Below the pieces are notes generated by a model. The model was not told where the DNA came from, did not search any database, and saw nothing but the letters and a program-made list of their open reading frames with translations. From assembly GCF_007990775.1 (NCBI RefSeq), contig NZ_BJXB01000002.1, positions 1 through 64,000 on the forward strand: DNA of 64,000 nucleotides, given 5' to 3'. Each line of letters starts with the position of its first letter. Position 1 is the first letter of the stretch. Made by a program: the position numbers and the translations under genes. Shown here in pieces: positions 30,690 to 39,111 of the stretch. The DNA is from Deinococcus cellulosilyticus NBRC 106333 = KACC 11606. Its GTDB lineage: Bacteria; Deinococcota; Deinococci; Deinococcales; Deinococcaceae.

Positions 30690-30717
30690 TTGACAAACGA
30701 TTTCATGCTGTTACAAT
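30690..30717 (+). promoter_or_regulatory. promoter of LacI-family regulator gene
   Basis: TTGACA (30690-30695) and TACAAT (30712-30717) are separated by 16 bases. The promoter overlaps the first copy of a 12-bp direct repeat. Confidence 0.75.
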
Positions 30718-30734
30718 AAGGGCAAACGATTTCA
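30694..30734. promoter_or_regulatory. paired direct-repeat operators of LacI-family gene
   Basis: CAAACGATTTCA occurs at 30694-30705 and again at 30723-30734, 29 bp apart. Each copy has the central CG in an A/T-rich near-palindrome that LacI-family regulators favour. One copy covers the -35 edge and the other the start region, which suggests autorepression. Confidence 0.65.
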
Positions 30735-30772
30735 CCCGCTTGTGTGTGGTTCGCAGGCCCCCAGGATACAGC

Positions 30773-31771
30773 ATGAAGAGAATGGTCACCTTGGTTGAAG
30801 TAGCGCAGGAAGCCGGAGTTTCCCCCAGCACCGTGTCACGCATCCTGAGCGGTACGGCCAACGTCAGTCTGCGCAAACGGCACGCTGTGGAAGAAGCCAT
30901 TCGCAAGCTGAATTACCAGCCCAACATCATTGCCAAGGGCCTGGTTCGGGGCCAGACCATGTCCATTGGGGTGCTCACCCAGGACATTTCCAGTCCGTTT
31001 TACAACGATGCCCTGCTGGGGGTTCAGGAAGCGCTGCAGGGCACCGATTATGTCCCTGTCTTCGTGGACGGTCACTGGCACCCGAAAGACGAGGAAACCG
31101 CCATTGGACGCCTGATGGGCCGTGTCGATGGCCTGATCATCATGGGGGGCAGCCTCGCAGAAGACACCCTGAAGCGACTGGCCGACAACATGCCCATCAT
31201 CGCCATTGGACGCAAAGTTCCCGATCAGGAGCACCACAGCCTGATCCTGGACAATTATTCGGCCACCCGCAAACTCATGGACTTCCTGTTTGAACTCGGT
31301 CACGTCCGCATTGCCCACATTGCTGGCCCGAGAGACCATCCCGACGCCATTGAACGCCTGCACGGCTACCGGGACGCACTGGAGGCTGCAGGGCATGAAG
31401 TCAGTCCCAACCTGATTGTGGAAGGGGATTACCACGAATCGGCAGGTCTGCTTGCTGTGGCAACCCTGCTGGAGTCTCGAACCATGTTCACTGCGATCTT
31501 TGCAGCAAACGATCAGATGGCTTACGGGGCCAGACTGGCCCTGTACCGTCGGGGAATCCGGGTCCCTGAAGAAGTCTCACTGGTCGGCTTCGATGATGCC
31601 AAGACCTCCGAGTACTTCTCTCCCCCACTCACCACTGTAAGACAGCCCATGCACGAACTTGGGCGGCAGGCGGCAGAGGCCCTGCTGCAAATGATTGAGG
31701 GCGCAGAGGTGCGTCTGGAAGCTCCAGAGCTTCAACTGGTGATCCGGGAATCCACCAAACGCATCCGCTAG
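30773..31771 (+). CDS. LacI/GalR-family transcriptional regulator
   Basis: This 332-residue regulator has an N-terminal LacI helix-turn-helix (VTLVEVAQEAGVSPSTVSRIL), a hinge helix ending NYQPNIIAKGL, and a periplasmic-binding-like sensor domain (ISIGVLTQDISSPFYNDALLG region, then GLIIMGG, RIAHIAGP, TAIFAANDQMAYGA and VSLVGFDDAKTSEYFSPPLTTVRQP). The ligand is probably a sugar but cannot be named. The ATG at 30773 begins the conserved HTH; an in-frame ATG at 30740 would add eleven unlikely residues. It is followed by its own terminator, so its targets other than itself lie outside this neighbourhood. Confidence 0.92.
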   Translation: MKRMVTLVEVAQEAGVSPSTVSRILSGTANVSLRKRHAVEEAIRKLNYQPNIIAKGLVRGQTMSIGVLTQDISSPFYNDALLGVQEALQGTDYVPVFVDGHWHPKDEETAIGRLMGRVDGLIIMGGSLAEDTLKRLADNMPIIAIGRKVPDQEHHSLILDNYSATRKLMDFLFELGHVRIAHIAGPRDHPDAIERLHGYRDALEAAGHEVSPNLIVEGDYHESAGLLAVATLLESRTMFTAIFAANDQMAYGARLALYRRGIRVPEEVSLVGFDDAKTSEYFSPPLTTVRQPMHELGRQAAEALLQMIEGAEVRLEAPELQLVIRESTKRIR

Positions 31772-31790
31772 ACATCAAGGCAAACCAGGA

Positions 31791-31818
31791 AGCAGGCCTG
31801 AAAATTGGCCTGCTTTTT
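31791..31818 (+). terminator. terminator of LacI-family gene
   Basis: An 8-bp stem AGCAGGCC/GGCCTGCT (31791-31798 with 31807-31814) is followed by a T5 run. Confidence 0.88.
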
Positions 31819-31869
31819 CATTCATGTCCAATAGGCCATCATCCGCATGTCCTGACCTGATCGGAAGGG

Positions 31870-31875
31870 TACAAT
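31870..31875 (+). promoter_or_regulatory. -10 box of trpS leader transcript
   Basis: TACAAT ends seven bases before the ATG of a 23-codon open frame, so transcription should begin at or next to that ATG. No clear -35 box is seen. Confidence 0.55.
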
Positions 31876-31882
31876 CACCAAC

Positions 31883-31954
31883 ATGAAACAGATGTTCTCA
31901 CAGCTGAACTGGCGTGACCCGGGAGGTTCCCGGGAAAGGTCTGCTGTGATGTAA
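31883..31954 (+). CDS. putative leaderless Trp leader peptide
   Basis: A 23-codon open frame starts with ATG at the predicted transcription start and contains one Trp codon (TGG at 31910) followed by Arg, then a Pro-Gly-Gly segment encoded by a hairpin, and stops at TAA 31952. No ribosome site precedes it. Its place between a promoter and a terminator ahead of trpS is what a transcription-attenuation leader peptide would show. Only one Trp codon is present, which is weak for attenuation, so this is a candidate and not proven. Confidence 0.5.
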   Translation: MKQMFSQLNWRDPGGSRERSAVM

Positions 31955-31998
31955 CGCGTTTTGGAACAGGAGCCGCTCGGGAAACCGGGCGGCTTTTT
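31918..31998 (+). promoter_or_regulatory. putative transcription attenuator of trpS
   Basis: A 7-bp hairpin (31918-31924 with 31928-31934) lies inside the leader frame, just after its Trp codon. A second hairpin (31971-31976 with 31989-31994) is followed by T5, forming an intrinsic terminator 42 bases before trpS. CCCGG at 31929-31933 can instead pair with CCGGG at 31985-31989, which would break the terminator. This gives mutually exclusive folds as in amino-acid attenuators. The pairing was found by eye. Confidence 0.55.
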
Positions 31999-32035
31999 CA
32001 TTTTGAGCCCTCTCACTTTCTTACCGGAGGACCCC

Positions 32036-33058
32036 ATGAACCCAGCTCAACCCAAACTGCTCACCGGAGACCGCCCCACCGGGCGCCTGCACCTTGGACA
32101 TTTTTTTGGTTCTCTGCAATCCAGGGTGCACCTGCAAGACCAGCACCACAGTTTCATCCTGATTGCAGATGTCCAGGCCCTCACCGACAACTTTCACCAT
32201 CCTGAGAAAGTGTCCCAGAATGTTCTGGAAGTGCTCAAGGACAATCTTGCAGTGGGACTCTCTCCGGAAAAATGCACCTTTGTCTTGCAGTCCCAGGTGC
32301 CAGAAATTGCCGAACTGACCGTCTTCTTCTCAAATCTGGTGACCGTCAGTCGCTTGCAACAGAATCCAACGGTGAGGCATGAGATCAGGCAAAAACAGGC
32401 CCTTTTTGGTGAATCTGTGACCTATGGGTTCCTGGGATACCCGATCAGTCAGGCTGCTGACATCACGGTGTTTCAGGCAGAGGTGGTCCCGGTGGGTGAA
32501 GACCAGTTGCCCATCATCGAACAGACCCGCGAACTGGTGCGCACATTCAACCGCCACTACGGTGAGGTGCTGAAAGAACCCCGTGCCCTGCTCTCCTCGC
32601 ATTCCAGAATCAAAGGTCTTGATGGTCAGCAGAAGATGGGTAAGAGCCTGGGAAATGCCATCTTTCTGGCAGATTCAAGTGCAGACACAGAAAAGAAAGT
32701 GATGCAGGCCGTCACCGATCCACATAAGATCCGCAAGAATGACCCTGGACGCCCTGACATCTGCACGGTTTACACGTACCATGCCCTGTTTCAGCCTGAC
32801 CACCTTCAGACGGTTTACCAGGAATGCAACAGTGGAACCCGTGGGTGTGTGATGTGCAAACGTGAGCTTGCTGCCTGCATCAACGCAGCCCTGCAACCCA
32901 TTCGTGAACACCGGTCACAACTGGATGAGCAAGAAAGCACCCTGATCGAAATGCTGCTGGACCACACAGAAGTGGCCAGGAGCACCTCCCGTGAAACCCT
33001 CAAGGCCACACGAAAAGGCATGCACCTGCTCCTTCCACGAGGTCCGGGCTCGATATAA
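32036..33058 (+). CDS. trpS: tryptophanyl-tRNA synthetase
   Basis: This cytosolic class I enzyme (340 residues) charges tRNA-Trp. The first signature, usually HIGH, is HLGH in PTGRLHLGHFFGS. The KMSKS signature is KMGKS in DGQQKMGKSLGN. PVGEDQLPIIEQTRELVRTFN is the conserved tRNA synthetase helix near residue 160 (given by position). An ATG at 32036 after CCGGAGG is the start. A C-terminal Cys-rich patch (SGTRGCVMCKRELAAC) resembles that in related TrpRS. Deinococcus often has two TrpRS forms; which one this is cannot be told here. The stop overlaps the next start (TAATG). Confidence 0.92.
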   Translation: MNPAQPKLLTGDRPTGRLHLGHFFGSLQSRVHLQDQHHSFILIADVQALTDNFHHPEKVSQNVLEVLKDNLAVGLSPEKCTFVLQSQVPEIAELTVFFSNLVTVSRLQQNPTVRHEIRQKQALFGESVTYGFLGYPISQAADITVFQAEVVPVGEDQLPIIEQTRELVRTFNRHYGEVLKEPRALLSSHSRIKGLDGQQKMGKSLGNAIFLADSSADTEKKVMQAVTDPHKIRKNDPGRPDICTVYTYHALFQPDHLQTVYQECNSGTRGCVMCKRELAACINAALQPIREHRSQLDEQESTLIEMLLDHTEVARSTSRETLKATRKGMHLLLPRGPGSI

Positions 33059-33957
33059 TGGGCCGTGTGCGTCTTTTACTGACTTCTCTTTTGTATTTGC
33101 TGCTGGTGATTGGCATCTGGGTGCTGGAAGAATACGAAGAGTCCCATCTGGGGATCACCGTGGCCCTCACCTACTCACCTCACTTTTTCTGGCTGATTCC
33201 GCTCTTTTTGCTGATGCACTCTGCTTTTCGCAAGAAAAACTGGGCTGCTCTGGATGTGCAGGCCCTGACCCTCATTTTTGTGATGGTCGCCCTGATGAAT
33301 CTGCGCATCCCCACTCCTCAAGAATGCACAGGCCATCCCCTGGCCCTGATGAGCTACAGCACCCATCAGGGCCAGGTGTCTGCCTTTGTGCTGCAGAACA
33401 TCCTGACCGTGCATCAACCTGAGGTTGTGCTTTTGCAGGACACAGCACCCTCCACCTCCATGTACATCTCCAGCCTGAAACGCTCTGGCTGGTTTACGGC
33501 TGAGCATCAGGGTCTCATCACCCTGAGCCGTTACCCACTGAAAAAACAGCAAGGACTGTCCAGTGTGCACGCTCTGGTCACGGATCTGCAGCTTCAGCGT
33601 CGCACGGTGAGAATCATCAATGTCCTGCTCCCAGAAGTGCGTGATCCTCTAAAGTTCCAGCTCCAGGCCCGAACCCATCAGGGGGTGCTCAAACAGATCC
33701 TTGGTCTGGCCTCCAGAAACACAGTGATTGCCGGAAACTTCAATGCCGTTCCACATGGCCTGTGGGTCAAGCCCCTGAGAGCGAGATACAGCGAAGCCAT
33801 GGGACTGGGCTTTGGTTACACCTATCCCACATTTCTCCCTGTGGAACGACGGGATCAGGTCTGGTACTCTGGTGGGCTCTGTCACCAGAAGCATGAAGTG
33901 CTGCCAGAAAGAGGCTCAGATCACCGTGCCATACAGGTGAAACTGAGTGTTAATTGA
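33058..33957 (+). CDS. membrane protein with degenerate EEP-nuclease domain
   Basis: The 299-residue product has three membrane helices in residues about 1-80, then a domain resembling the endonuclease/exonuclease/phosphatase fold: QPEVVLLQDT, a strand-helix core, IAGNFNAVP and the terminal SDHRAIQV. Catalytic positions are changed: the expected Glu after LLQ is Asp, and GDFN is GNFN. The final SDH is intact. It may have altered or lost activity. The start codon overlaps the trpS stop by one base (TAATG), so translation is coupled. Confidence 0.7.
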   Translation: MGRVRLLLTSLLYLLLVIGIWVLEEYEESHLGITVALTYSPHFFWLIPLFLLMHSAFRKKNWAALDVQALTLIFVMVALMNLRIPTPQECTGHPLALMSYSTHQGQVSAFVLQNILTVHQPEVVLLQDTAPSTSMYISSLKRSGWFTAEHQGLITLSRYPLKKQQGLSSVHALVTDLQLQRRTVRIINVLLPEVRDPLKFQLQARTHQGVLKQILGLASRNTVIAGNFNAVPHGLWVKPLRARYSEAMGLGFGYTYPTFLPVERRDQVWYSGGLCHQKHEVLPERGSDHRAIQVKLSVN

Positions 33958-34008
33958 AGCCACTGTTTGCATTAAGCGCAACTTAAAGCAATGCAAGGAA
34001 CTTCACAG

Positions 34009-34014
34009 TACGAT
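34009..34014 (+). promoter_or_regulatory. -10 box of leaderless PrcB lipoprotein gene
   Basis: TACGAT ends six bases before the ATG at 34021, with no ribosome site, matching the leaderless pattern seen several times in this window. Confidence 0.5.
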
Positions 34015-34020
34015 GGTCTC

Positions 34021-35094
34021 ATGAAAAGAAGACTTGCCACCCTCAGTCTGATGCTCGCTGGATGTGCTGCTGTACAGGGCAGCCCAACCTTTGAAGTACA
34101 TGATGTGCTCTTTTATGGCGATTCCAATGATCGTGTGACCTGGTTCTATGACACCCAGATGGATCGTCAAACCAAGCCCCTGAAAATCAATGGACTGGGC
34201 TATGAATTGAAGCAGCAGACCGCCACCGACAGTTTTGCACTGGCCGGAACCCTTGCCATCAATGGACAGAGCAGCCTGCTGACCAAAACCACCACCATTC
34301 CCAAGGACTTTACAGTCACCTACAACCCTGCAAGCTCAAATTATTACATCAAAACCTCCCGTGCCCTGGAGGGCGTCTACCTGTTGCAAAACAACAACTG
34401 GTACCGCATCTCCAGCAGTGTCAGAGCAGGATTCAGTGGTGAAGCAGATGCAGATTGGCGTTCAAATGGCCTCCAGGGTGTGGGTCAGCTGACCGACGCG
34501 GAAGCTGTGGCCCTCAGCAATGTGCTGGCGAAAGACCAGCCTGTGGTGGTGGCCGTTCTGGCAGACAGCCCTGACCCCAGACTCAATGTGGAACCTGCTC
34601 CTGCCCAGTACCGCACCACTGCATTGTTTGTCCAGAAAGGCATTCCTCAGGAAATTCGCCGGACAGGAGGCCCTGTGACATTCAGTCAGGTGCGTTATGC
34701 AGGCAACAGCGGGTATGGCAGCAGCAACTTCGGAGCAGCACTCATCACCAGTGAAAGCACCTACCAGTCCATCTGGTCCAAGACCAACTCCATCATTCTT
34801 CCCACACCTTCTGCACCCGACATCGATTTCAATGCCTCCTCTGCAGTGTTCCTGTTCCTGGGGCAGCGTCCCACTGGAGGGTACGGCTTCAAGGTGAACA
34901 GCATGGAAGCCCGGGGCAGCACGCTGATCGTGCGGGTCACCGTCTCCGAACCCAAGCCCGGGGCCATTCTGACCCAGGCTTTCACCAGTCCATGGGGTCT
35001 GTACACGGTTGCCGGGAAGTATACAAGCCTGCAGGTGATCGACCAGAACGGCAACACGCTGGTGCAAACCAGCAGCAACAGAAGCCCGCTTTAA
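34021..35094 (+). CDS. lipoprotein with PrcB C-terminal domain
   Basis: This exported protein (357 residues) has a lipoprotein signal with lipobox LMLAGC (Cys17). The middle 230 residues are beta-rich and not recognised. Residues about 255-345 form a PrcB_C-type domain: VFLFLGQRPTGGYGFKV, VRVTVSEPKPGAILTQAFTSPWGLYTV. In spirochaetes PrcB is a partner of a surface protease; in Deinococcus the role of such proteins is unknown. It is closed by a strong terminator. Confidence 0.82.
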   Translation: MKRRLATLSLMLAGCAAVQGSPTFEVHDVLFYGDSNDRVTWFYDTQMDRQTKPLKINGLGYELKQQTATDSFALAGTLAINGQSSLLTKTTTIPKDFTVTYNPASSNYYIKTSRALEGVYLLQNNNWYRISSSVRAGFSGEADADWRSNGLQGVGQLTDAEAVALSNVLAKDQPVVVAVLADSPDPRLNVEPAPAQYRTTALFVQKGIPQEIRRTGGPVTFSQVRYAGNSGYGSSNFGAALITSESTYQSIWSKTNSIILPTPSAPDIDFNASSAVFLFLGQRPTGGYGFKVNSMEARGSTLIVRVTVSEPKPGAILTQAFTSPWGLYTVAGKYTSLQVIDQNGNTLVQTSSNRSPL

Positions 35095-35113
35095 CCCAGC
35101 TGAGGTGCAAAGA

Positions 35114-35142
35114 AGAGAGGCGCTTTTAAGCGCCTCTCTTTG
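35114..35142. terminator. bidirectional terminator
   Basis: A 12-bp perfect stem (35114-35125 with 35128-35139) with a 2-base apparent loop is followed by T-rich sequence, between the convergent PrcB and Fe-S oxidoreductase genes. Confidence 0.88.
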
Positions 35143-35145
35143 TCT

Positions 35146-38118
35146 TTATTCTTCGGTCTTTCTGGGCTTCCATTTCTTGCGGCCTTCTGGGGGCGAACCT
35201 TCAGCATTGTTTTCTGGGGCATCAGGTTCATCTGATGAAACAGCTCGCTGATCAGCCTCAGGATTCACCACAGGTTGCTGGGCCGACTTGCTACCCCACT
35301 TTTTGCGTGCTGGTGTTTGCACAGAAACAGATGGAGCATTGAGAGGTTCTGCTGTCACCTGCTCTGTGGTGGGAGCAGGACTCTCCTGTGGTTCAGAGGG
35401 TTGGTGCGAAACAGGAGCCTTCAGGGCTTCTGGCGTTTCCTGTTTTGCTGCGCCTCCCCACTTTTTGCGTGGTGTTTCAGAAACCTGAGGAGCCTCCTCT
35501 TGCTGCATCACCACTTGAGGCCCGGATGGGTCTGCTGGCTCCTCTTTTTTGCCTCCCCATTTTTTGCGGGTTGCAGGTTCTGTTGCAGATGGGGCTTCTG
35601 TGGAAGCTGTCGATGACACATTTTCGGACTCAGGAATCACAGGGGTTGCTGCATCTGGAGTCGCCTGTTTATCTGCTCCCCATTTTTTGCGGGCCACAGG
35701 AGCATTTTCACTGGAAGCACTTTCACCGGAGGTTGCCTGTTGTACAGGGTTGGAACCTGGAAGCAAGGGAGGTGTTTCCTGGGCAGCGGACTCAGGTTTG
35801 CTGCCCCATTTTTTACGGGTCGGTGCGGGGTGACCTGCTGGTGCATCAGTGGGACGCTCGATCTCAGCAGGCAATTCAACAGTGGACGTTTCAGGGGCAA
35901 CCTCGGCAGTCTTGCTGCCCCACTTCTTGCGGGCAGGCGCTGGCTGTTCTGTTGGAAGCTGCTCTTCCTGTGTCACAACAGGTTCAATGTGATGGATGGG
36001 AGCCTCCTGGGCCACCTGAGGAGCAGCAGGGGTCGCTTCTGCTCCAGCAGGCTGAGGTTGAAGCTCAGGTTGCTGGAGAGGTTCAGCACCCTCTTTTCCT
36101 GTAACACGTTCCAGCAGCAGCTCTGCGACATCTTTCACTTCGATGCTGGTGTCTGCCTTGCTTGGGCTGGAATTCAGCATGCTCTTGCAGAAAGGACAGC
36201 CTACCGCCACAGTGTTGCCTTCTTTGGACTGGTCAAGCCTGCGCTGGATTTCCATGAAGCGGGCTTCGCTGATGCGCAGTTCTCCATCCTCTTCCTCTTT
36301 CCAGAACTGCGCCCCGCCTGCACCACAACAGAAGCTCTTCTCGCGGGTGCGTTCCAGTTCCAGCACCGTGGCCCCCATGCTCTTCAGAACATCACGGGGA
36401 GCATCGTAAATTCCGTTGTGCCGTCCCAGATAACAGGGATCATGAAAAGTGACCTCTCCACCCTTCTCGATGGGTTCCAGCAGGTGGTCATTGAGCAGTT
36501 TCTCCAGGTATTCGGTGTGGTGAATCACCTGGTAATTTCCCCCAAGCTGTGGATACTCGTTTTTCAGTGTGTTCATGCAGTGGGGGCAGGTGGTTACGAT
36601 GAGCCTGGCATTTGCGGCATTCAGGTTGCTGATGTTGCGCTCTGCAAGTTGCTGGAAAAGAAGTTCATTTCCTGCACGTCTTGCACTGTCCCCTGTGCAG
36701 GTTTCTTTTTTCCCCAGAACAGCAAAGTTCACTTTGGCCCGTTCCAGAAGCTGCACAAAACTGCGGGCCACCTTCTGGGCTCCGGGATCATAGGCCGCTG
36801 CACAACCCACCCAGTACAACACATCGGGGTTCGGGTTCTGGTCGATGGTGGGAACATGCAGTCCCTGTGCCCAGTCCATGCGTTTGTCCTGAGAAATGCC
36901 CCAGGGGTTCCCTGCACGTTCCATTCCCCGAAAGGCCATGTTGAGTTCCTGGGGGAAATCCCCTTCCACCAGCACCTGGTGACGCCGGATGTCGATGATG
37001 TCCAGCATCTGTTCGTTCTGTACAGGGCACACATCCATACATGCCCCACAAGTGGTGCAGGCCCACACCGCATCTGGGGAAATCACCATGTCGAGCAGGA
37101 TAACGTCATCTTGACCGGCATTGAACGCCATGCGCTTGTTGATTTCCATTGCAGCCGGGCTGAGGGCCTTGCCTGTCTGGGTGCCAGGGCACACATCCTG
37201 GCAGCGGTTGCACTGGATGCAGGCATAGGCATCCACCAGTCGGGGCCACTCCAGATCAGACATTTTCTGGGCACCCATCTTGAGTTCTTCTGCTTCAAGA
37301 TCAACTTTCTGCAGCGGAATGGTCCCAGAATTCTCAAAGCGCTTCACGGCATATTTCACGGGAGCCATGAACAGGTGGATGTGTTTTGAATAGGGAAAGT
37401 AACTCAGGAACAGCAGAATGCTGCCCAGAGCGCCCCAGTATCCAAAAGCAAATCCAGAAAGGGCCGTTTCAGGTGTGACCCCCAGGCTGGAAAGCAGGCC
37501 TGCAACGCTGGAGGCCAGAGGCTGGAATGCATCACGATACTGTCCGTCTTCACTGAAGTAGATGAGCTTGAAGCCCTGTCCCAGGATGCGGCAGCCCACG
37601 TGAAACAGAATGAAGCTGCTCACAATCACACTGTCACGGGAGATGTATCGCTCAAGCACTTTGGGATGCAGCAGGGTGCGCTGATTCCAGGAGAAGACCC
37701 TCTTTCCTCTCGGAGAAAACCTGCGGATGGACAGGCTGATCACACCCAGCAGCACACCCAGACTGAGCAGGTCTGCCAGCAGGTTGTAAATTGCTCCAAT
37801 GGGGTTGCCTGACGAGATCTCCAGATGGAAATATCCTTCCAGAAAATCAATCAGGTTCACCAGCAGGTAGAAGGTGAAACCATACATGATCAGGCTGTGG
37901 AAGAAGCTGACCAGGGGTCTTTTTCTGAAGACCCTGGACTGGGTAAGGGTGGTGGCGAGAGAGTACAGCAGCCTCCGCACAGGTTCGTTGAAACGCAATT
38001 CAACTGCATCACGTCCAGAGCGAATGTTGGCGTAAACCTGCCTGAATCCCTTGAGACTGACCGCAATGGCCAGAAGTCCGAACAGGGCAAAAAGCACCTG
38101 GTGCAAAGTGGGGAGCAC
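35146..38118 (-). CDS. membrane Fe-S oxidoreductase with RKKWG repeat tail
   Basis: This 990-residue protein probably passes electrons to or from the quinone pool, like EtfD/GlpC/heterodisulfide-reductase-like enzymes. Residues about 1-250 hold five to six membrane helices of the nitrate-reductase-gamma kind. Two [4Fe-4S] motifs follow (CIQCNRCQDVCPG and CTTCGACMDVCPV). Two cysteine-rich CCG-type modules come next (YWVGCAAAY, ETCTGDSARR, TTCPHCMNTL, then DPCYLGRHN, FCCGAGGAQ and VGCPFCKSML). The last 290 residues are a Pro/Glu/Ala-rich disordered tail with seven RKKW motifs. Mycobacterial EtfD is similar in general plan. It is monocistronic. Confidence 0.85.
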   Translation of the reverse strand: MLPTLHQVLFALFGLLAIAVSLKGFRQVYANIRSGRDAVELRFNEPVRRLLYSLATTLTQSRVFRKRPLVSFFHSLIMYGFTFYLLVNLIDFLEGYFHLEISSGNPIGAIYNLLADLLSLGVLLGVISLSIRRFSPRGKRVFSWNQRTLLHPKVLERYISRDSVIVSSFILFHVGCRILGQGFKLIYFSEDGQYRDAFQPLASSVAGLLSSLGVTPETALSGFAFGYWGALGSILLFLSYFPYSKHIHLFMAPVKYAVKRFENSGTIPLQKVDLEAEELKMGAQKMSDLEWPRLVDAYACIQCNRCQDVCPGTQTGKALSPAAMEINKRMAFNAGQDDVILLDMVISPDAVWACTTCGACMDVCPVQNEQMLDIIDIRRHQVLVEGDFPQELNMAFRGMERAGNPWGISQDKRMDWAQGLHVPTIDQNPNPDVLYWVGCAAAYDPGAQKVARSFVQLLERAKVNFAVLGKKETCTGDSARRAGNELLFQQLAERNISNLNAANARLIVTTCPHCMNTLKNEYPQLGGNYQVIHHTEYLEKLLNDHLLEPIEKGGEVTFHDPCYLGRHNGIYDAPRDVLKSMGATVLELERTREKSFCCGAGGAQFWKEEEDGELRISEARFMEIQRRLDQSKEGNTVAVGCPFCKSMLNSSPSKADTSIEVKDVAELLLERVTGKEGAEPLQQPELQPQPAGAEATPAAPQVAQEAPIHHIEPVVTQEEQLPTEQPAPARKKWGSKTAEVAPETSTVELPAEIERPTDAPAGHPAPTRKKWGSKPESAAQETPPLLPGSNPVQQATSGESASSENAPVARKKWGADKQATPDAATPVIPESENVSSTASTEAPSATEPATRKKWGGKKEEPADPSGPQVVMQQEEAPQVSETPRKKWGGAAKQETPEALKAPVSHQPSEPQESPAPTTEQVTAEPLNAPSVSVQTPARKKWGSKSAQQPVVNPEADQRAVSSDEPDAPENNAEGSPPEGRKKWKPRKTEE
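35150..35960 (-). repeat. RKKWG repeats in Fe-S oxidoreductase tail
   Basis: Seven copies of RKKW (six as RKKWG, the last as RKKWK near the C-terminus) occur 33-54 residues apart in a low-complexity tail. On the plus strand each appears as CCCCA followed by a T-rich TTTTTGCG-like string, for example near 35296, 35457, 35556, 35682, 35806 and 35920. The motif is conserved while the linkers vary, which implies selection on the motif. Confidence 0.85.
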
Positions 38119-38158
38119 CTGAAACCTCCATTTGTGTACCGAGTCTAATTTTGTCTAG

Positions 38159-39022
38159 GTTATCATGTCTGCGCGAAGGTTTCCACCCAGAACTTGTGGG
38201 AGCAACAGCCTGAACAGCACCAGGAAATTGACCTTATTCTATCCAATCTCTGCCCGTCTGCAGCTGTCTCCCTTTCTCATCTTCCACGAAAATGGATGGG
38301 TAGAGCGATGGAGCTGGAGAAGGTCCTCAACTGTTTGAAAAGCCCAAAAAGGGGGTTCCAACTCCAGGCAGACCATCCGCTGTTGATCCTTGCAAAAAGA
38401 ACTGTACACAGGACAGCGTTCCTGACCTTCCTCATTCGCTGTCTTGGTTCTTCACACGCGTCTCTTGACGCTGACAATATGCTTCATGACCCTGGCTCAC
38501 GCCGATCAAAGGGTTGGTTCATCTCTTACGCTGGGTTGCAAAGAGTCTATTGCTTTCGCGGTCTGCTCTGGCTGAGCCGCTCCCTCAGCCCAGGGAACTA
38601 AACCCCCTCTGGGCAAGCATCCATCAGGACAAGACAACGAAGGGAATGGCACGACCCTTGAAAAACCCACCTTCCAAGCCTGGTTTATTGATGTTCGCAA
38701 TAGGGACCTACAGTTCTTTTTGCTGAGCACCGCGAAGGGAACGGGCAGGACAGTCGAGGAGATTGCACTTGTTTTTGCGTAGATCAATAAATGAGAAGCC
38801 AATAAATGATTCGTATAGACATCCTTATACAGAGTTCATGCTTTTTGTCTGCACCCACAATTTTCTGATCCATTTTCCTTCCTGAAGGGATCGCCTGGCC
38901 TGGGGTGTTCTGTGCGTCCTGCCATTCGATCAAAACCATCCTCAAGTCTTACAGAATAATCCAGAGCCTTTTAAGATCTCTGTAAGACTTTCTTGAGAGT
39001 CCCTGCAGCATACTGAAATTAC
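38159..39022. other. gene-poor stretch at left edge of pilin island
   Basis: No gene is supported here. Open frames at 38194-38601 (plus) and 38506-38802 (minus) have no recognisable product and no good ribosome site. The stretch holds a decayed copy of a palindromic repeat (38687-38730), two direct copies of CAATAAATGA near 38785-38812 and an AT-rich zone around 38770-38850. It looks like remains of an insertion or recombination. Confidence 0.45.
38687..38730. repeat. decayed copy of the 46-bp palindrome
   Basis: This segment shares ATTGATGTTCGC, then CAGTTCTTT at the matching spacing, with the perfect palindrome at 42951-42996. The right arm has diverged so the hairpin is broken. Confidence 0.6.
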
Positions 39023-39053
39023 GTTAAGGAACTTCTCATCCCTTAACTGCAAT
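39023..39053. repeat. conserved upstream element of pilin gene 1
   Basis: A 31-bp element beginning GTTAAGGAA and containing TTCTCATCCCTTA lies 89 bases before the first pilin ATG. The same element occurs at 39593-39623, 78 bases before the second. It may be promoter or regulator-binding sequence duplicated with the gene. Confidence 0.7.
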
Positions 39054-39111
39054 CCCCTGTCCAAAGAGTCTTTATTCCATGCCTGATCTCTGCGGACAAC
39101 AAGGAGCAAGT

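Noticed and set aside
31876..32035. T-box riboswitch ahead of trpS
   Set aside because: No T-box sequence or specifier-loop arrangement was found; a leader peptide with a terminator fits better.
35150..35960. Regularly spaced similar strings suggesting a CRISPR array
   Set aside because: The strings are codons of an RKKWG protein motif in frame; spacing is uneven and the gene is intact.
35740..37389. 549-residue plus-strand open frame
   Set aside because: It is antisense to the Fe-S oxidoreductase gene, which has clear cluster motifs; this frame has none.
38194..38601. 135-residue open frame as a gene
   Set aside because: No ribosome site, no recognisable motif, and codon use unlike neighbours.
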